From Symsagittifera roscoffensis (lineage: Eukaryota; Xenacoelomorpha; Acoela; Convolutidae), in NCBI RefSeq assembly GCF_963678635.1, contig NC_087064.1, positions 82,141,847-82,205,846 on the forward strand: 64,000 nucleotides of DNA. Direction: 5' to 3'. Below the pieces are notes generated by a model. It was given only the letters and a program-made list of their open reading frames with translations, had not been told where the DNA came from and did no database searches. The translations under genes and the position numbers were made by a program. This document shows positions 55,453 to 64,000 of the stretch, in pieces. Position 1 is the stretch's first letter. Each line of letters starts with the position of its first letter.

Positions 55453-56776
55453 TGTAACATTCGCCCAAATACTACACAGTGTAACATTCGCCCGGAAGAT
55501 ACATATCGACGGATAACAAAACTAAGTCTTAAGACGACTGGCTAGCGTCTAAACAGAGCTTTGCATGTTTTTCACCGTCTCTACCAAGCCGGTACTTTTC
55601 GGTGGTCTTTCTTACATCGGGTCGACAAAAACGTTACTGCTCTCCGGCTTCGACCAGAACGCTCAAATTAACTGAATTACATGCAAAAATAGTGAGCTCA
55701 TGGCTGGGTCTCAGTATCCCCAGACCACGAGGTCACTCCTAAAAACAGGGCTACTACTTATTATATTACTATTGTTTTTGTTCAGTAGATAAAAACCATC
55801 ATCTCCATCGAAGATGGATCAACCCTTTCCCCCCAACTCCTAGCTTCTCATCCTTATCAAAATGAATCCAGTTGTTAATTAAATTCAATTCAGGACATGA
55901 CAAGAAGCTAAAAGTTTATATAAAAGGCTAAAAGTTCCAGTCCCGAAACCCTTCCGGATTCTTGAATCCAGTGAATCAAGCTCCTTAAGTTCAATTTCAC
56001 GCCAATCAGGAAGGCTGGTTCTCACCCTTCACCGTTGTTGGCAACGGTCTTGCAACTATTGTAGCAGCACAATAGTTGCAACTTGGAACGTTCTCTGCTA
56101 TTGTAGTTCGTTGTCGTTTTTCTTTAATCTCGATTTTCGTTCTGTTCGCAATCACAGATAAAGTTGTTCTGTTTCTCTTAGTTCTTTTTGCTAAAATGGC
56201 CGTTTCTTACGCTTCTCAGAAATACTACGTCATCACTTCGAAAATTTAAAATTTTAAAATACGGGAATATCCTGACCTTCACCGTTCTGCCAATCATCCG
56301 AATAACGTCGTTAATCCTTCGAAATCATCAACTCGGAAGGCCTACTGCTAAAAATTCGAAGTCTGCATAAATTGCATTTTGGCCATTCTGGTCGAATGTC
56401 ACATACTCCCCGGACAGTCCGGTCAATGTCCTCATTGAATCGCACTATGTTCGTAAAATGGTTACAGTGTCATCGAACAGAATTTACAAAATGCACGAAA
56501 TTACCTTTATCTACGTCACATCGACTCACTGCAGAATATAAATGGCATCATACTACATCACTATAGCCTTCAAATTCTCTCATTAATCTGCACTCTGAGG
56601 ATATGACTTAAGATAAAACATATTTTCTGACTTCCAGTGTCAATGTCCCGATTAAAGCTTTTTCTCCTAGATTTAAAAGGTGTTGGCTTGCAGGACAGTC
56701 CTGCCAACCAACAAGCTAAAATTATCCTACTATGCTCCTTCCCTTTGGAAATCTTGCTTGTTTATTGTCCTGAATA
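55453..56776. other. Non-coding 3' part of segment B1 with several hairpins
   Basis: A direct repeat TGTAACATTCGCCC lies at 55,453 and 55,480. Hairpins occur at 56,031-56,048 (7-bp arms, ACCGTTG/CAACGGT) and 56,050-56,081 (13-bp arms, TTGCAACTATTGT, 6-nt loop). Palindromes sharing the core GGACAGTCC lie at 56,410-56,422 and 56,682-56,708. Short plus-strand frames at 56,188-56,566 have no motif. A 17-codon ATG frame in good context begins at 56,196. A purine-rich AAAGGGAAGGAG (minus strand) sits just after the ORF stop. Confidence 0.6.
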
Positions 56777-59122
56777 TTAAAACCAAGAAACCTTGTGGTT
56801 AGAAAGAACAATGCAACAACCTCCCTCTCCACGATTCACGGGAGACGGCCTGAAGTCCCTCATTCTACTCTCTCCACACTGACTGAGCACCTCCACTTCT
56901 AAGGCTGCTGCAGCCAGAGTGCGGTCACTCCTTTTGGATTTATAACCGGTTGACTTTATCCCTGCCATGAGAATGGGTGGCACCATCGCTATATCAGTTA
57001 ATATTCTATCTGTGCCAGACAATTGATAATCACCTTGCCCCAAATCCATAACTTCTTCGAGTCGCTTCCTTTTCGCTGAGTTACCAGCTTTTATCGATAT
57101 TTCTGAATCCACTTTCGTCTTTCCAATTCTCCTCGGCATCACTCTGCTGCCTAACTTCATTTTCATCGCATTGATTTTATCAATCACCATTTTTGATCGC
57201 ATCGTTCCTCTCCTGGTCCTTGACAGGTACACCACCTTTTCTTCATTGTCCTGCGGTGTCATCTTGATGGGAGAATTCGCTTCACTCTCATCAGTGGCTG
57301 AGTCGATCAATAACTCACTCAGTCTCCCTTCACACTCATCAAGCTTGTCAAGTACTTCTCTCATCAAGGGTTGATTGAGACCTGTTTTGAGAATGGACTG
57401 GGTCCCATAGCTCTGAATCACAGTCCAGACTTCTTCCATGAACGCCATTCTGTCCAGCTTACATCCCGTCCTACTCTCGTGGTCTCGGTGATGTACTTCC
57501 CATTCTTCTTCGGGCAGCGTTCCCAAGAAAGATACTCTGGCTGAGGCCTCTATTCTTCTCCTTCGAGGTGATTCCATAAGGATTCTCTGGTCGTTATTTC
57601 TTGAATTGCCAGGAGAGCTGCTCTCCGGCAAATTCCGTTTCATTTCCTCAAAGGCTGACGGAGGTTCCAGTGTCGAGATGCCTTCATCCGCTGGCTCAGT
57701 CGTTTCCAACGTGTCTGCATTATTCTCAAGATCACTGAAGATATTGAAATCCAGGCTGGATGTTCCTCCTGTCGATGCCCTGTCGTCTTCCCCACCAGCT
57801 TGATCTTGTTGCATGGGTTCTTCCGTCTGACGGCTTCCACCCTGTCCGTCATCTCCTTCTGACTTGTCCTTGTTCGAGCTCGATGGTCCTTGTTCGTCAT
57901 TGTCAGCTTCTTCCTGGAATCTCGGTATGAGCAATGTACCGGCTGATTTATCTTCCTCTTCTCGATGGACCACTTTGATTTCTTCGCAACCGAAGGGTGC
58001 TAGGAAGGTTCTCGTCTGCAATATTCCTCCCACTTTCATCTCCTTTTTCACACTGGTCAGGATTATTGAGGCTTCAGGCAATTCTGTCCTGCCTCTCATT
58101 CTTATCGGAGTTAAGCCTAGTTCCCTCCATTCCTCATCAAATCTTCCAGGCTTGGGAGTAGCGGCGTTGCTTATTCTCCTTCTCGTCGCTTGATCCGTGT
58201 ATGCGAATCGTGTGTACTGTAACACGGCGGCATTTCTCCCTACGAAGCATGGATCCATCGTCACCGAGAAATTCCCTACTCTCCTTTCATTGGCTTCGAA
58301 TGCTCTCAATCTAGGAGTTTGTACTACGGAGACTGCTCCGAGCAGCATCCTTCTTATCAGAGGGAATTCAGGGATTGCTTCCGGTAGCTTCTTGTAATCG
58401 CCCCAGTCCTTCGTCTCTTCTCTCACTTTGTGATAGGCTGCTGTGAGACGAGGCACTCTGGTCATTTCACCATTCGTTTTGTCATAGGGCCTCAGATTCC
58501 AAAGCTTTGGAAACACCTCGATGTGCCCTCTTTCTACTTCTCCCATGCGGTCACAGAAGTGATCGTCAAAATTGATGACTGTCATCTCTGGCTCCGATAT
58601 TTTCGCAAATAACAGATCTTCACTCATGAGCTCTCGCAATGCGTGCTGCTCACACCAGTTCAGTGTACTACCGTCCACTGCCGATATGAGGTTCAGGTGC
58701 AACACCGACCTCCTATATGCTTCCACTTTAACGTCAGGGAACGCAAAGGTGACTGCTGGTCCATAGATCACTGTCACGAACTCCGTGACTCCTCTGATCA
58801 GCGCCAAGGGATCGATTCTCATAGCTAAGCTCAAATCTGTTAACAGCGGCATGCCTCCCACATGTCGTCTAACATCTTCCTCTCTTTCAATTGTCTCGTC
58901 TTCTCCGGTTCCAAAGCGATTCTGCTGCAAGAGATACTGGATAAGAGTGTGTCTCAGGTCTCTTATTTTGTTCCACGAGTCTGTGGATTTCTTCATATCC
59001 AGATTCCTCACTCTCTCTTTCATCTGCTCTGGACAACGTGCCAGTTTCATCAGTCCTCCCAAGTTTCCGTGGGTTATTGCGATCAGTGTCAGAAGTCCAC
59101 GAGGAGTTCCCGAAAAACTCAT
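56777..59122 (-). CDS. 781-aa protein of unknown family (unit 1)
   Basis: ATG at 59122 (MSFSGTPRG...); a GTG further up is open but less likely to start. The start codon and first seven codons lie in segment A2 of the next unit; the rest is in B1. Residues about 20-400 look helical and globular, containing LARCPEQMKERV and RGVTEFVTVIYGP. Residues about 405-510 are acidic, S/E/D/G-rich and low-complexity. A basic PRRRRIE patch follows, then a second globular part (about 540-640) and a lysine-rich stretch with KRKRLEE, a possible NLS. No polymerase, integrase, transposase, zinc knuckle or membrane segment was seen. A Gag- or nucleocapsid-like role is a guess from size and layout. Confidence 0.75.
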   Translation of the reverse strand: MSFSGTPRGLLTLIAITHGNLGGLMKLARCPEQMKERVRNLDMKKSTDSWNKIRDLRHTLIQYLLQQNRFGTGEDETIEREEDVRRHVGGMPLLTDLSLAMRIDPLALIRGVTEFVTVIYGPAVTFAFPDVKVEAYRRSVLHLNLISAVDGSTLNWCEQHALRELMSEDLLFAKISEPEMTVINFDDHFCDRMGEVERGHIEVFPKLWNLRPYDKTNGEMTRVPRLTAAYHKVREETKDWGDYKKLPEAIPEFPLIRRMLLGAVSVVQTPRLRAFEANERRVGNFSVTMDPCFVGRNAAVLQYTRFAYTDQATRRRISNAATPKPGRFDEEWRELGLTPIRMRGRTELPEASIILTSVKKEMKVGGILQTRTFLAPFGCEEIKVVHREEEDKSAGTLLIPRFQEEADNDEQGPSSSNKDKSEGDDGQGGSRQTEEPMQQDQAGGEDDRASTGGTSSLDFNIFSDLENNADTLETTEPADEGISTLEPPSAFEEMKRNLPESSSPGNSRNNDQRILMESPRRRRIEASARVSFLGTLPEEEWEVHHRDHESRTGCKLDRMAFMEEVWTVIQSYGTQSILKTGLNQPLMREVLDKLDECEGRLSELLIDSATDESEANSPIKMTPQDNEEKVVYLSRTRRGTMRSKMVIDKINAMKMKLGSRVMPRRIGKTKVDSEISIKAGNSAKRKRLEEVMDLGQGDYQLSGTDRILTDIAMVPPILMAGIKSTGYKSKRSDRTLAAAALEVEVLSQCGESRMRDFRPSPVNRGEGGCCIVLSNHKVSWF

Positions 59123-60354
59123 CCTATGTGAAAGGAAGTGCACATAAATTATTTGACAGGGACGGGTCTACAAGAGGACGTCGAAACTTCGAGCCGAAGG
59201 AACTTCCGGCCGAACTTATTTTAAAAAAAGAACACTTATTTGCCAAGCGAACTCTTTCAGATATGCAACTATGTAAGGTTTAAATTAAAACAGGTTCAAA
59301 AACATCATAGTGCCACAGATGAATATTCTTTACAAACTAATAGAAAAGATCTTAAATTTAAATTCTTGACGTTTTGTGCATTCAATCTATAGACGAAGCA
59401 TAATTTTTATTATTGATTTGCGTGGATCTAGTAGATTTAGTAATTCTTAATTAAATAAGCAGATAAAATTGGTGTTTTATTCCAATAAAACACATGTTAT
59501 AAACATGTTTCCGTGCTGCATTTCAAAAACAAAACGCTAGCATGCATCACAACCGGGTTTATAGATTTTAAGCTAGTATTTGTCACAAGCAAATTATTGG
59601 TCCGACCATTTGAAAAATGTGGAAGAATTGGTATTTGGGTAAGTTTCAGTTTTTTTCATTTTTTTTGTCCCTTCCATAGAAAATGAGAAGAAACTCTGAA
59701 TACAGGTGTGTTTGTTTTTTTTCCACGCCAAATGAGGTATCACAGATAATCATCGAACTGGGTTGAGTGATATATCATATTGAAGCCCTTTCAACCGTGA
59801 TTCTAACACCATTGAAAAAATTTCAAAAAAAATCTGTGCCAAAAAAAAACCTTTTTAGAATTTTTGAGTTTTCATCTAACTGCGAGCGAGTAAAGCGATC
59901 GAGTAACATTAGTTATGAACGAAAATCACCGATTTAGGCTAAAAATTGATAATTTCTCCGAAAGAAAATATAACTTTGGATGCCAAATATAGCAATTTAA
60001 AGGCAAAAAACCTTTCGAATACATCTGAAAATTTTCGTGCAATAACCGGGAAAAAAATCAAAAAATGAAAAAAAAACATCTCATCTTTTTTGGTTATCTA
60101 TTTTTTGGAAGACAATTGTGGTGATAATTCACTGAATTTCTACGCGTTTATATAGCTATGTTATCATCACACTAAGCACAAAACACACTAAATTGAAATA
60201 GCACCATCGTGGAAAATCTAATGGAAATGGCAAGGGACCCGAGATTGCAATATTGAATGATCAATATTGAATATTAGGACAATACCAACTTTGAATTTTA
60301 AATATTAGGATACTGAAGGCTAGATATTGATATTTAACCTTCAGTAGATATTGA

Positions 60355-61678
60355 TGTAACATTCGCCCAAATACTACACAGTGTAACATTCGCCCGGAAG
60401 ATACATATCGACGGATAACAAAACTAAGTCTTAAGACGACTGGCTAGCGTCTAAACAGAGCTTTGCATGTTTTTCACCGTCTCTACCAAGCCAGTACTTT
60501 TCGGTGGTCTTTCTTACATCGGGTCGACAAAAACGTTACTGCTCTCCGGCTTCGACCAGAACGCTCAAATTAACTGAATTACATGCAAAAATAGTGAGCT
60601 CATGGCTGGGTCTCAGTATCCCCAGACCACGAGGTCACTCCTAAAAACAGGGCTACTACTTATTATATTACTATTGTTTTTGTTCAGTAGATAAAAACCA
60701 TCATCTCCATCGAAGATGGATCAACCCTTTCCCCCCAACTCCTAGCTTCTCATCCTTATCAAAATGAATCCAGTTGTTAATTAAATTCAATTCAGGACAT
60801 GACAAGAAGCTAAAAGTTTATATAAAAGGCTAAAAGTTCCAGTCCCGAAACCCTTCCGGATTCTTGAATCCAGTGAATCAAGCTCCTTAAGTTCAATTTC
60901 ACGCCAATCAGGAAGGCTGGTTCTCACCCTTCACCGTTGTTGGCAACGGTCTTGTAACTATTGTAGCAGCACAATAGTTGCAACTTGGAACGTTCTCTGC
61001 TATTGTAGTTCGTTGTCGTTTTTCTTTAATCTCGATTTTCGTTCTGTTCGCAATCACAGATAAAGTTGTTCTGTTTCTCTTAGTTCTTTTTGCTAAAATG
61101 GCCGTTTCTTACGCTTCTCAGAAATACTACGTCATCACTTCGAAAATTTAAAATTTTAAAATACGGGAATATCCTGACCTTCACCGTTCTGCCAATCATC
61201 CGAATAACGTCGTTAATCCTTCGAAATCATCAACTCGGAAGGCCTACTGCTAAAAATTCGAAGTCTGCATAAATTGCATTTTGGCCATTCTGGTCGAATG
61301 TCACATACTCCCCGGACAGTCCGGTCAATGTCCTCATTGAATCGCACTATGTTCGTAAAATGGTTACAGTGTCATCGAACAGAATTTACAAAATGCACGA
61401 AATTACCTTTATCTACGTCACATCGACTCACTGCAGAATATAAATGGCATCATACTACATCACTATAGCCTTCAAATTCTCTCATTAATCTGCACTCTGA
61501 GGATATGACTTAAGATAAAACATATTTTCTGACTTCCAGTGTCAATGTCCCGATTAAAGCTTTTTCTCCTAGATTTAAAAGGTGTTGGCTTGCAGGACAG
61601 TCCTGCCAACCAACAAGCTAAAATTATCCTACTATGCTCCTTCCCTTTGGAAATCTTGCTTGTTTATTGTCCTGAATA
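60355..61678. other. Non-coding 3' part of segment B2
   Basis: Same content as 55,453-56,776, including the direct repeat, hairpins and GGACAGTCC palindromes, shifted by 4,902 bp. Confidence 0.6.
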
Positions 61679-64000
61679 TTAAAACCAAGAAACCTTGTGG
61701 TTAGAAAGAACAATGCAACAACCTCCCTCTCCACGATTCACGGGAGACGGCCTGAAGTCCCTCATTCTACTCTCTCCACACTGACTGAGCACCTCCACTT
61801 CTAAGGCTGCTGCAGCCAGAGTGCGGTCACTCCTTTTGGATTTATAACCGGTTGACTTTATCCCTGCCATGAGAATGGGTGGCACCATCGCTATATCAGT
61901 TAATATTCTATCTGTGCCGGACAATTGATAATCACCTTGCCCCAAATCCATAACTTCTTCGAGTCGCTTCCTTTTCGCTGAGTTACCAGCTTTTATCGAT
62001 ATTTCTGAATCCACTTTCGTCTTTCCAATTCTCCTCGGCATCACTCTGCTGCCTAACTTCATTTTCATCGCATTGATTTTATCAATCACCATTTTTGATC
62101 GCATCGTTCCTCTCCTGGTCCTTGACAGGTACACCACCTTTTCTTCATTGTCCTGCGGTGTCATCTTGATGGGAGAATTCGCTTCACTCTCATCAGTGGC
62201 TGAGTCGATCAATAACTCACTCAGTCTCCCTTCACACTCATCAAGCTTGTCAAGTACTTCTCTCATCAAGGGTTGATTGAGACCTGTTTTGAGAATGGAC
62301 TGGGTCCCATAGCTCTGAATCACAGTCCAGACTTCTTCCATGAACGCCATTCTGTCCAGCTTACATCCCGTCCCACTCTCGTGGTCTCGGTGATGTACTT
62401 CCCATTCTTCTTCGGGCAGCGTTCCCAAGAAAGATACTCTGGCTGAGGCCTCTATTCTTCTCCTTCGAGGTGATTCCATAAGGATTCTCTGGTCGTTATT
62501 TCTTGAATTGCCAGGAGAGCTGCTCTCCGGCAAATTCCGTTTCATTTCCTCAAAGGCTGACGGAGGTTCCAGTGTCGAGATGCCTTCATCCGCTGGCTCA
62601 GTCGTTTCCAACGTGTCTGCATTATTCTCAAGATCACTGAAGATATTGAAATCCAGGCTGGATGTTCCTCCTGTCGATGCCCTGTCGTCTTCCCCACCAG
62701 CTTGATCTTGTTGCATGGGTTCTTCCGTCTGACGGCTTCCACCCTGTCCGTCATCTCCTTCTGACTTGTCCTTGTTCGAGCTCGATGGTCCTTGTTCGTC
62801 ATTGTCAGCTTCTTCCTGGAATCTCGGTATGAGCAATGTACCGGCTGATTTATCTTCCTCTTCTCGATGGACCACTTTGATTTCTTCGCAACCGAAGGGT
62901 GCTAGGAAGGTTCTCGTCTGCAATATTCCTCCCACTTTCATCTCCTTTTTCACACTGGTCAGGATTATTGAGGCTTCAGGCAATTCTGTCCTGCCTCTCA
63001 TTCTTATCGGAGTTAAGCCTAGTTCCCTCCATTCCTCATCAAATCTTCCAGGCTTGGGAGTAGCGGCGTTGCTTATTCTCCTTCTCGTCGCTTGATCCGT
63101 GTATGCGAATCGTGTGTACTGTAACACGGCGGCATTTCTCCCTACGAAGCATGGATCCATCGTCACCGAGAAATTCCCTACTCTCCTTTCATTGGCTTCG
63201 AATGCTCTCAATCTAGGAGTTTGTACTACGGAGACTGCTCCGAGCAGCATCCTTCTTATCAGAGGGAATTCAGGGATTGCTTCCGGTAGCTTCTTGTAAT
63301 CGCCCCAGTCCTTCGTCTCTTCTCTCACTTTGTGATAGGCTGCTGTGAGACGAGGCACTCTGGTCATTTCACCATTCGTTTTGTCATAGGGCCTCAGATT
63401 CCAAAGCTTTGGAAACACCTCGATGTGCCCTCTTTCTACTTCTCCCATGCGGTCACAGAAGTGATCGTCAAAATTGATGACTGTCATCTCTGGCTCCGAT
63501 ATTTTCGCAAATAACAGATCTTCACTCATGAGCTCTCGCAATGCGTGCTGCTCACACCAGTTCAGTGTACTACCGTCCACTGCCGATATGAGGTTCAGGT
63601 GCAACACCGACCTCCTATATGCTTCCACTTTAACGTCAGGGAACGCAAAGGTGACTGCTGGTCCATAGATCACTGTCACGAACTCCGTGACTCCTCTGAT
63701 CAGCGCCAAGGGATCGATTCTCATAGCTAAGCTCAAATCTGTTAACAGCGGCATGCCTCCAACATGTCGTCTAACATCTTCCTCTCTTTCAATTGTCTCG
63801 TCTTCTCCGGTTCCAAAGCGATTCTGCTGCAAAAGATACTGGATAAGAGTGTGTCTCAGGTCTCTTATTTTGTTCCACGAGTCTGTGGATTTCTTCATAT
63901 CCAGATTCCTCACTCTCTCTTTCATCTGCTCTGGACAACGTGCCAGTTTCATCAGTCCTCCCAAGTTTCCGTGGGTTATTGCGATCAGTGTCAGAAGTCC
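61679..64000 (-). CDS. Unknown-family protein (unit 2), 5' partial
   Basis: 773 codons plus stop, open to the window edge; by comparison with unit 1 only the first eight codons are missing. It differs from the unit 1 protein by one residue that I could see (Gly for Arg in HES-R/G-TGC), while at least three other nucleotide differences in the ORF are silent. Whether the start codon is retained depends on sequence to the right of the window. Confidence 0.75.
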   Translation of the reverse strand, partial: GLLTLIAITHGNLGGLMKLARCPEQMKERVRNLDMKKSTDSWNKIRDLRHTLIQYLLQQNRFGTGEDETIEREEDVRRHVGGMPLLTDLSLAMRIDPLALIRGVTEFVTVIYGPAVTFAFPDVKVEAYRRSVLHLNLISAVDGSTLNWCEQHALRELMSEDLLFAKISEPEMTVINFDDHFCDRMGEVERGHIEVFPKLWNLRPYDKTNGEMTRVPRLTAAYHKVREETKDWGDYKKLPEAIPEFPLIRRMLLGAVSVVQTPRLRAFEANERRVGNFSVTMDPCFVGRNAAVLQYTRFAYTDQATRRRISNAATPKPGRFDEEWRELGLTPIRMRGRTELPEASIILTSVKKEMKVGGILQTRTFLAPFGCEEIKVVHREEEDKSAGTLLIPRFQEEADNDEQGPSSSNKDKSEGDDGQGGSRQTEEPMQQDQAGGEDDRASTGGTSSLDFNIFSDLENNADTLETTEPADEGISTLEPPSAFEEMKRNLPESSSPGNSRNNDQRILMESPRRRRIEASARVSFLGTLPEEEWEVHHRDHESGTGCKLDRMAFMEEVWTVIQSYGTQSILKTGLNQPLMREVLDKLDECEGRLSELLIDSATDESEANSPIKMTPQDNEEKVVYLSRTRRGTMRSKMVIDKINAMKMKLGSRVMPRRIGKTKVDSEISIKAGNSAKRKRLEEVMDLGQGDYQLSGTDRILTDIAMVPPILMAGIKSTGYKSKRSDRTLAAAALEVEVLSQCGESRMRDFRPSPVNRGEGGCCIVLSNHKVSWF

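Larger units (their letters stand above)
54196..59100 (-). repeat. 4.9-kb tandem unit 1 (segments A1 and B1)
   Basis: Repeats at 59,101 onward with only a handful of substitutions and a 3-bp difference in an A-run near 55,165. A1 is 54,196-55,452 (1,257 bp, non-coding). B1 is 55,453-59,100 and carries the large minus-strand ORF and a 1.3-kb non-coding end. B starts at TGTAACATTCGCCC, repeated 27 bp later. Unit 1 and unit 2 are over 99% identical by eye, so the duplication is very recent or an assembly effect. Confidence 0.9.
59101..64000 (-). repeat. 4.9-kb tandem unit 2 (segments A2 and B2, cut by window end)
   Basis: A2 59,101-60,354 and B2 from about 60,355 repeat unit 1 in the same orientation. 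It ends at the window edge within the first codons of the second large ORF. A few differences from unit 1 were noted outside the ORF, including one T for C that breaks a pair in the 13-bp hairpin (near 60,955). Confidence 0.9.

Noticed and set aside
57171-59283. Plus-strand ORFs opposite the 781-aa ORF
   Set aside because: Complement shadows of the minus-strand coding sequence; short, and no motifs.

Overview
This window is eukaryotic nuclear DNA from an invertebrate animal. It holds one spliced host gene with canonical GT-AG introns, several classes of transposable element, and long AT-rich non-coding stretches. Nothing here fixes the phylum.

Positions 1 to about 16,500 belong to a very large, envelope-bearing Ty3/Gypsy-type retroelement on the + strand; its 5' end lies before the window. 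A single gag-pol frame is open from the window edge to 7,451, and the integrase tail sits in the +1 frame to 7,944. A 600-bp gap follows. Then comes a tightly packed block: two small hydrophobic ORFs (8,545-8,960), a 378-codon open frame with no ATG (8,966-10,102), an env-like glycoprotein (10,090-12,708) and a 597-aa protein of unknown family (12,705-14,498). Two joints are ATGA stop/start overlaps and a third is a 13-nt overlap. A 79-bp candidate intron follows the last stop, and a candidate 3' LTR lies at 16,029-16,505. This gene set is the most unusual feature of the window. In outline it could encode Gag, protease, RT, RNase H and integrase for replication, with an envelope and several extra, possibly membrane-associated, products.

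Positions 16,507-20,536 are non-coding and contain a diverged tandem duplication. Positions 20,537-27,530 hold a second, unrelated Mag-like Ty3/Gypsy element with a 276-bp 5' LTR, a gag start codon on the LTR/primer-binding-site boundary, a broken pol and a 3' LTR cut to 69 bp. Its pol carries a 72-bp tandem repeat with CCAAT, octamer and CTCF-like motifs. Positions 28,700-35,440 contain decayed minus-strand pieces of related elements inside a diverged segmental duplication. Positions 36,000-41,500 are non-coding, with two tandem tRNA-derived repeats and members of an AT-rich dispersed repeat.

Positions 41,532-51,102 (minus strand) hold a complete seven-coding-exon orthologue of TDP-43 (TARDBP/TBPH), 495 aa. 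It has the N-terminal oligomerisation domain, a bipartite NLS, two RRMs and a glycine-containing tail with a predicted helix. Its introns host two mariner-like foldback MITEs and many copies of the AT-rich repeat. A hAT MITE with a perfect 8-bp target duplication sits about 0.5 kb upstream of the start codon.

Positions 52,884-64,000 hold a repeat array: a partial copy of a 1.25-kb segment, then two almost identical 4.9-kb tandem units. Each unit carries a 781-aa minus-strand ORF of no recognised family whose start codon lies in the neighbouring unit.
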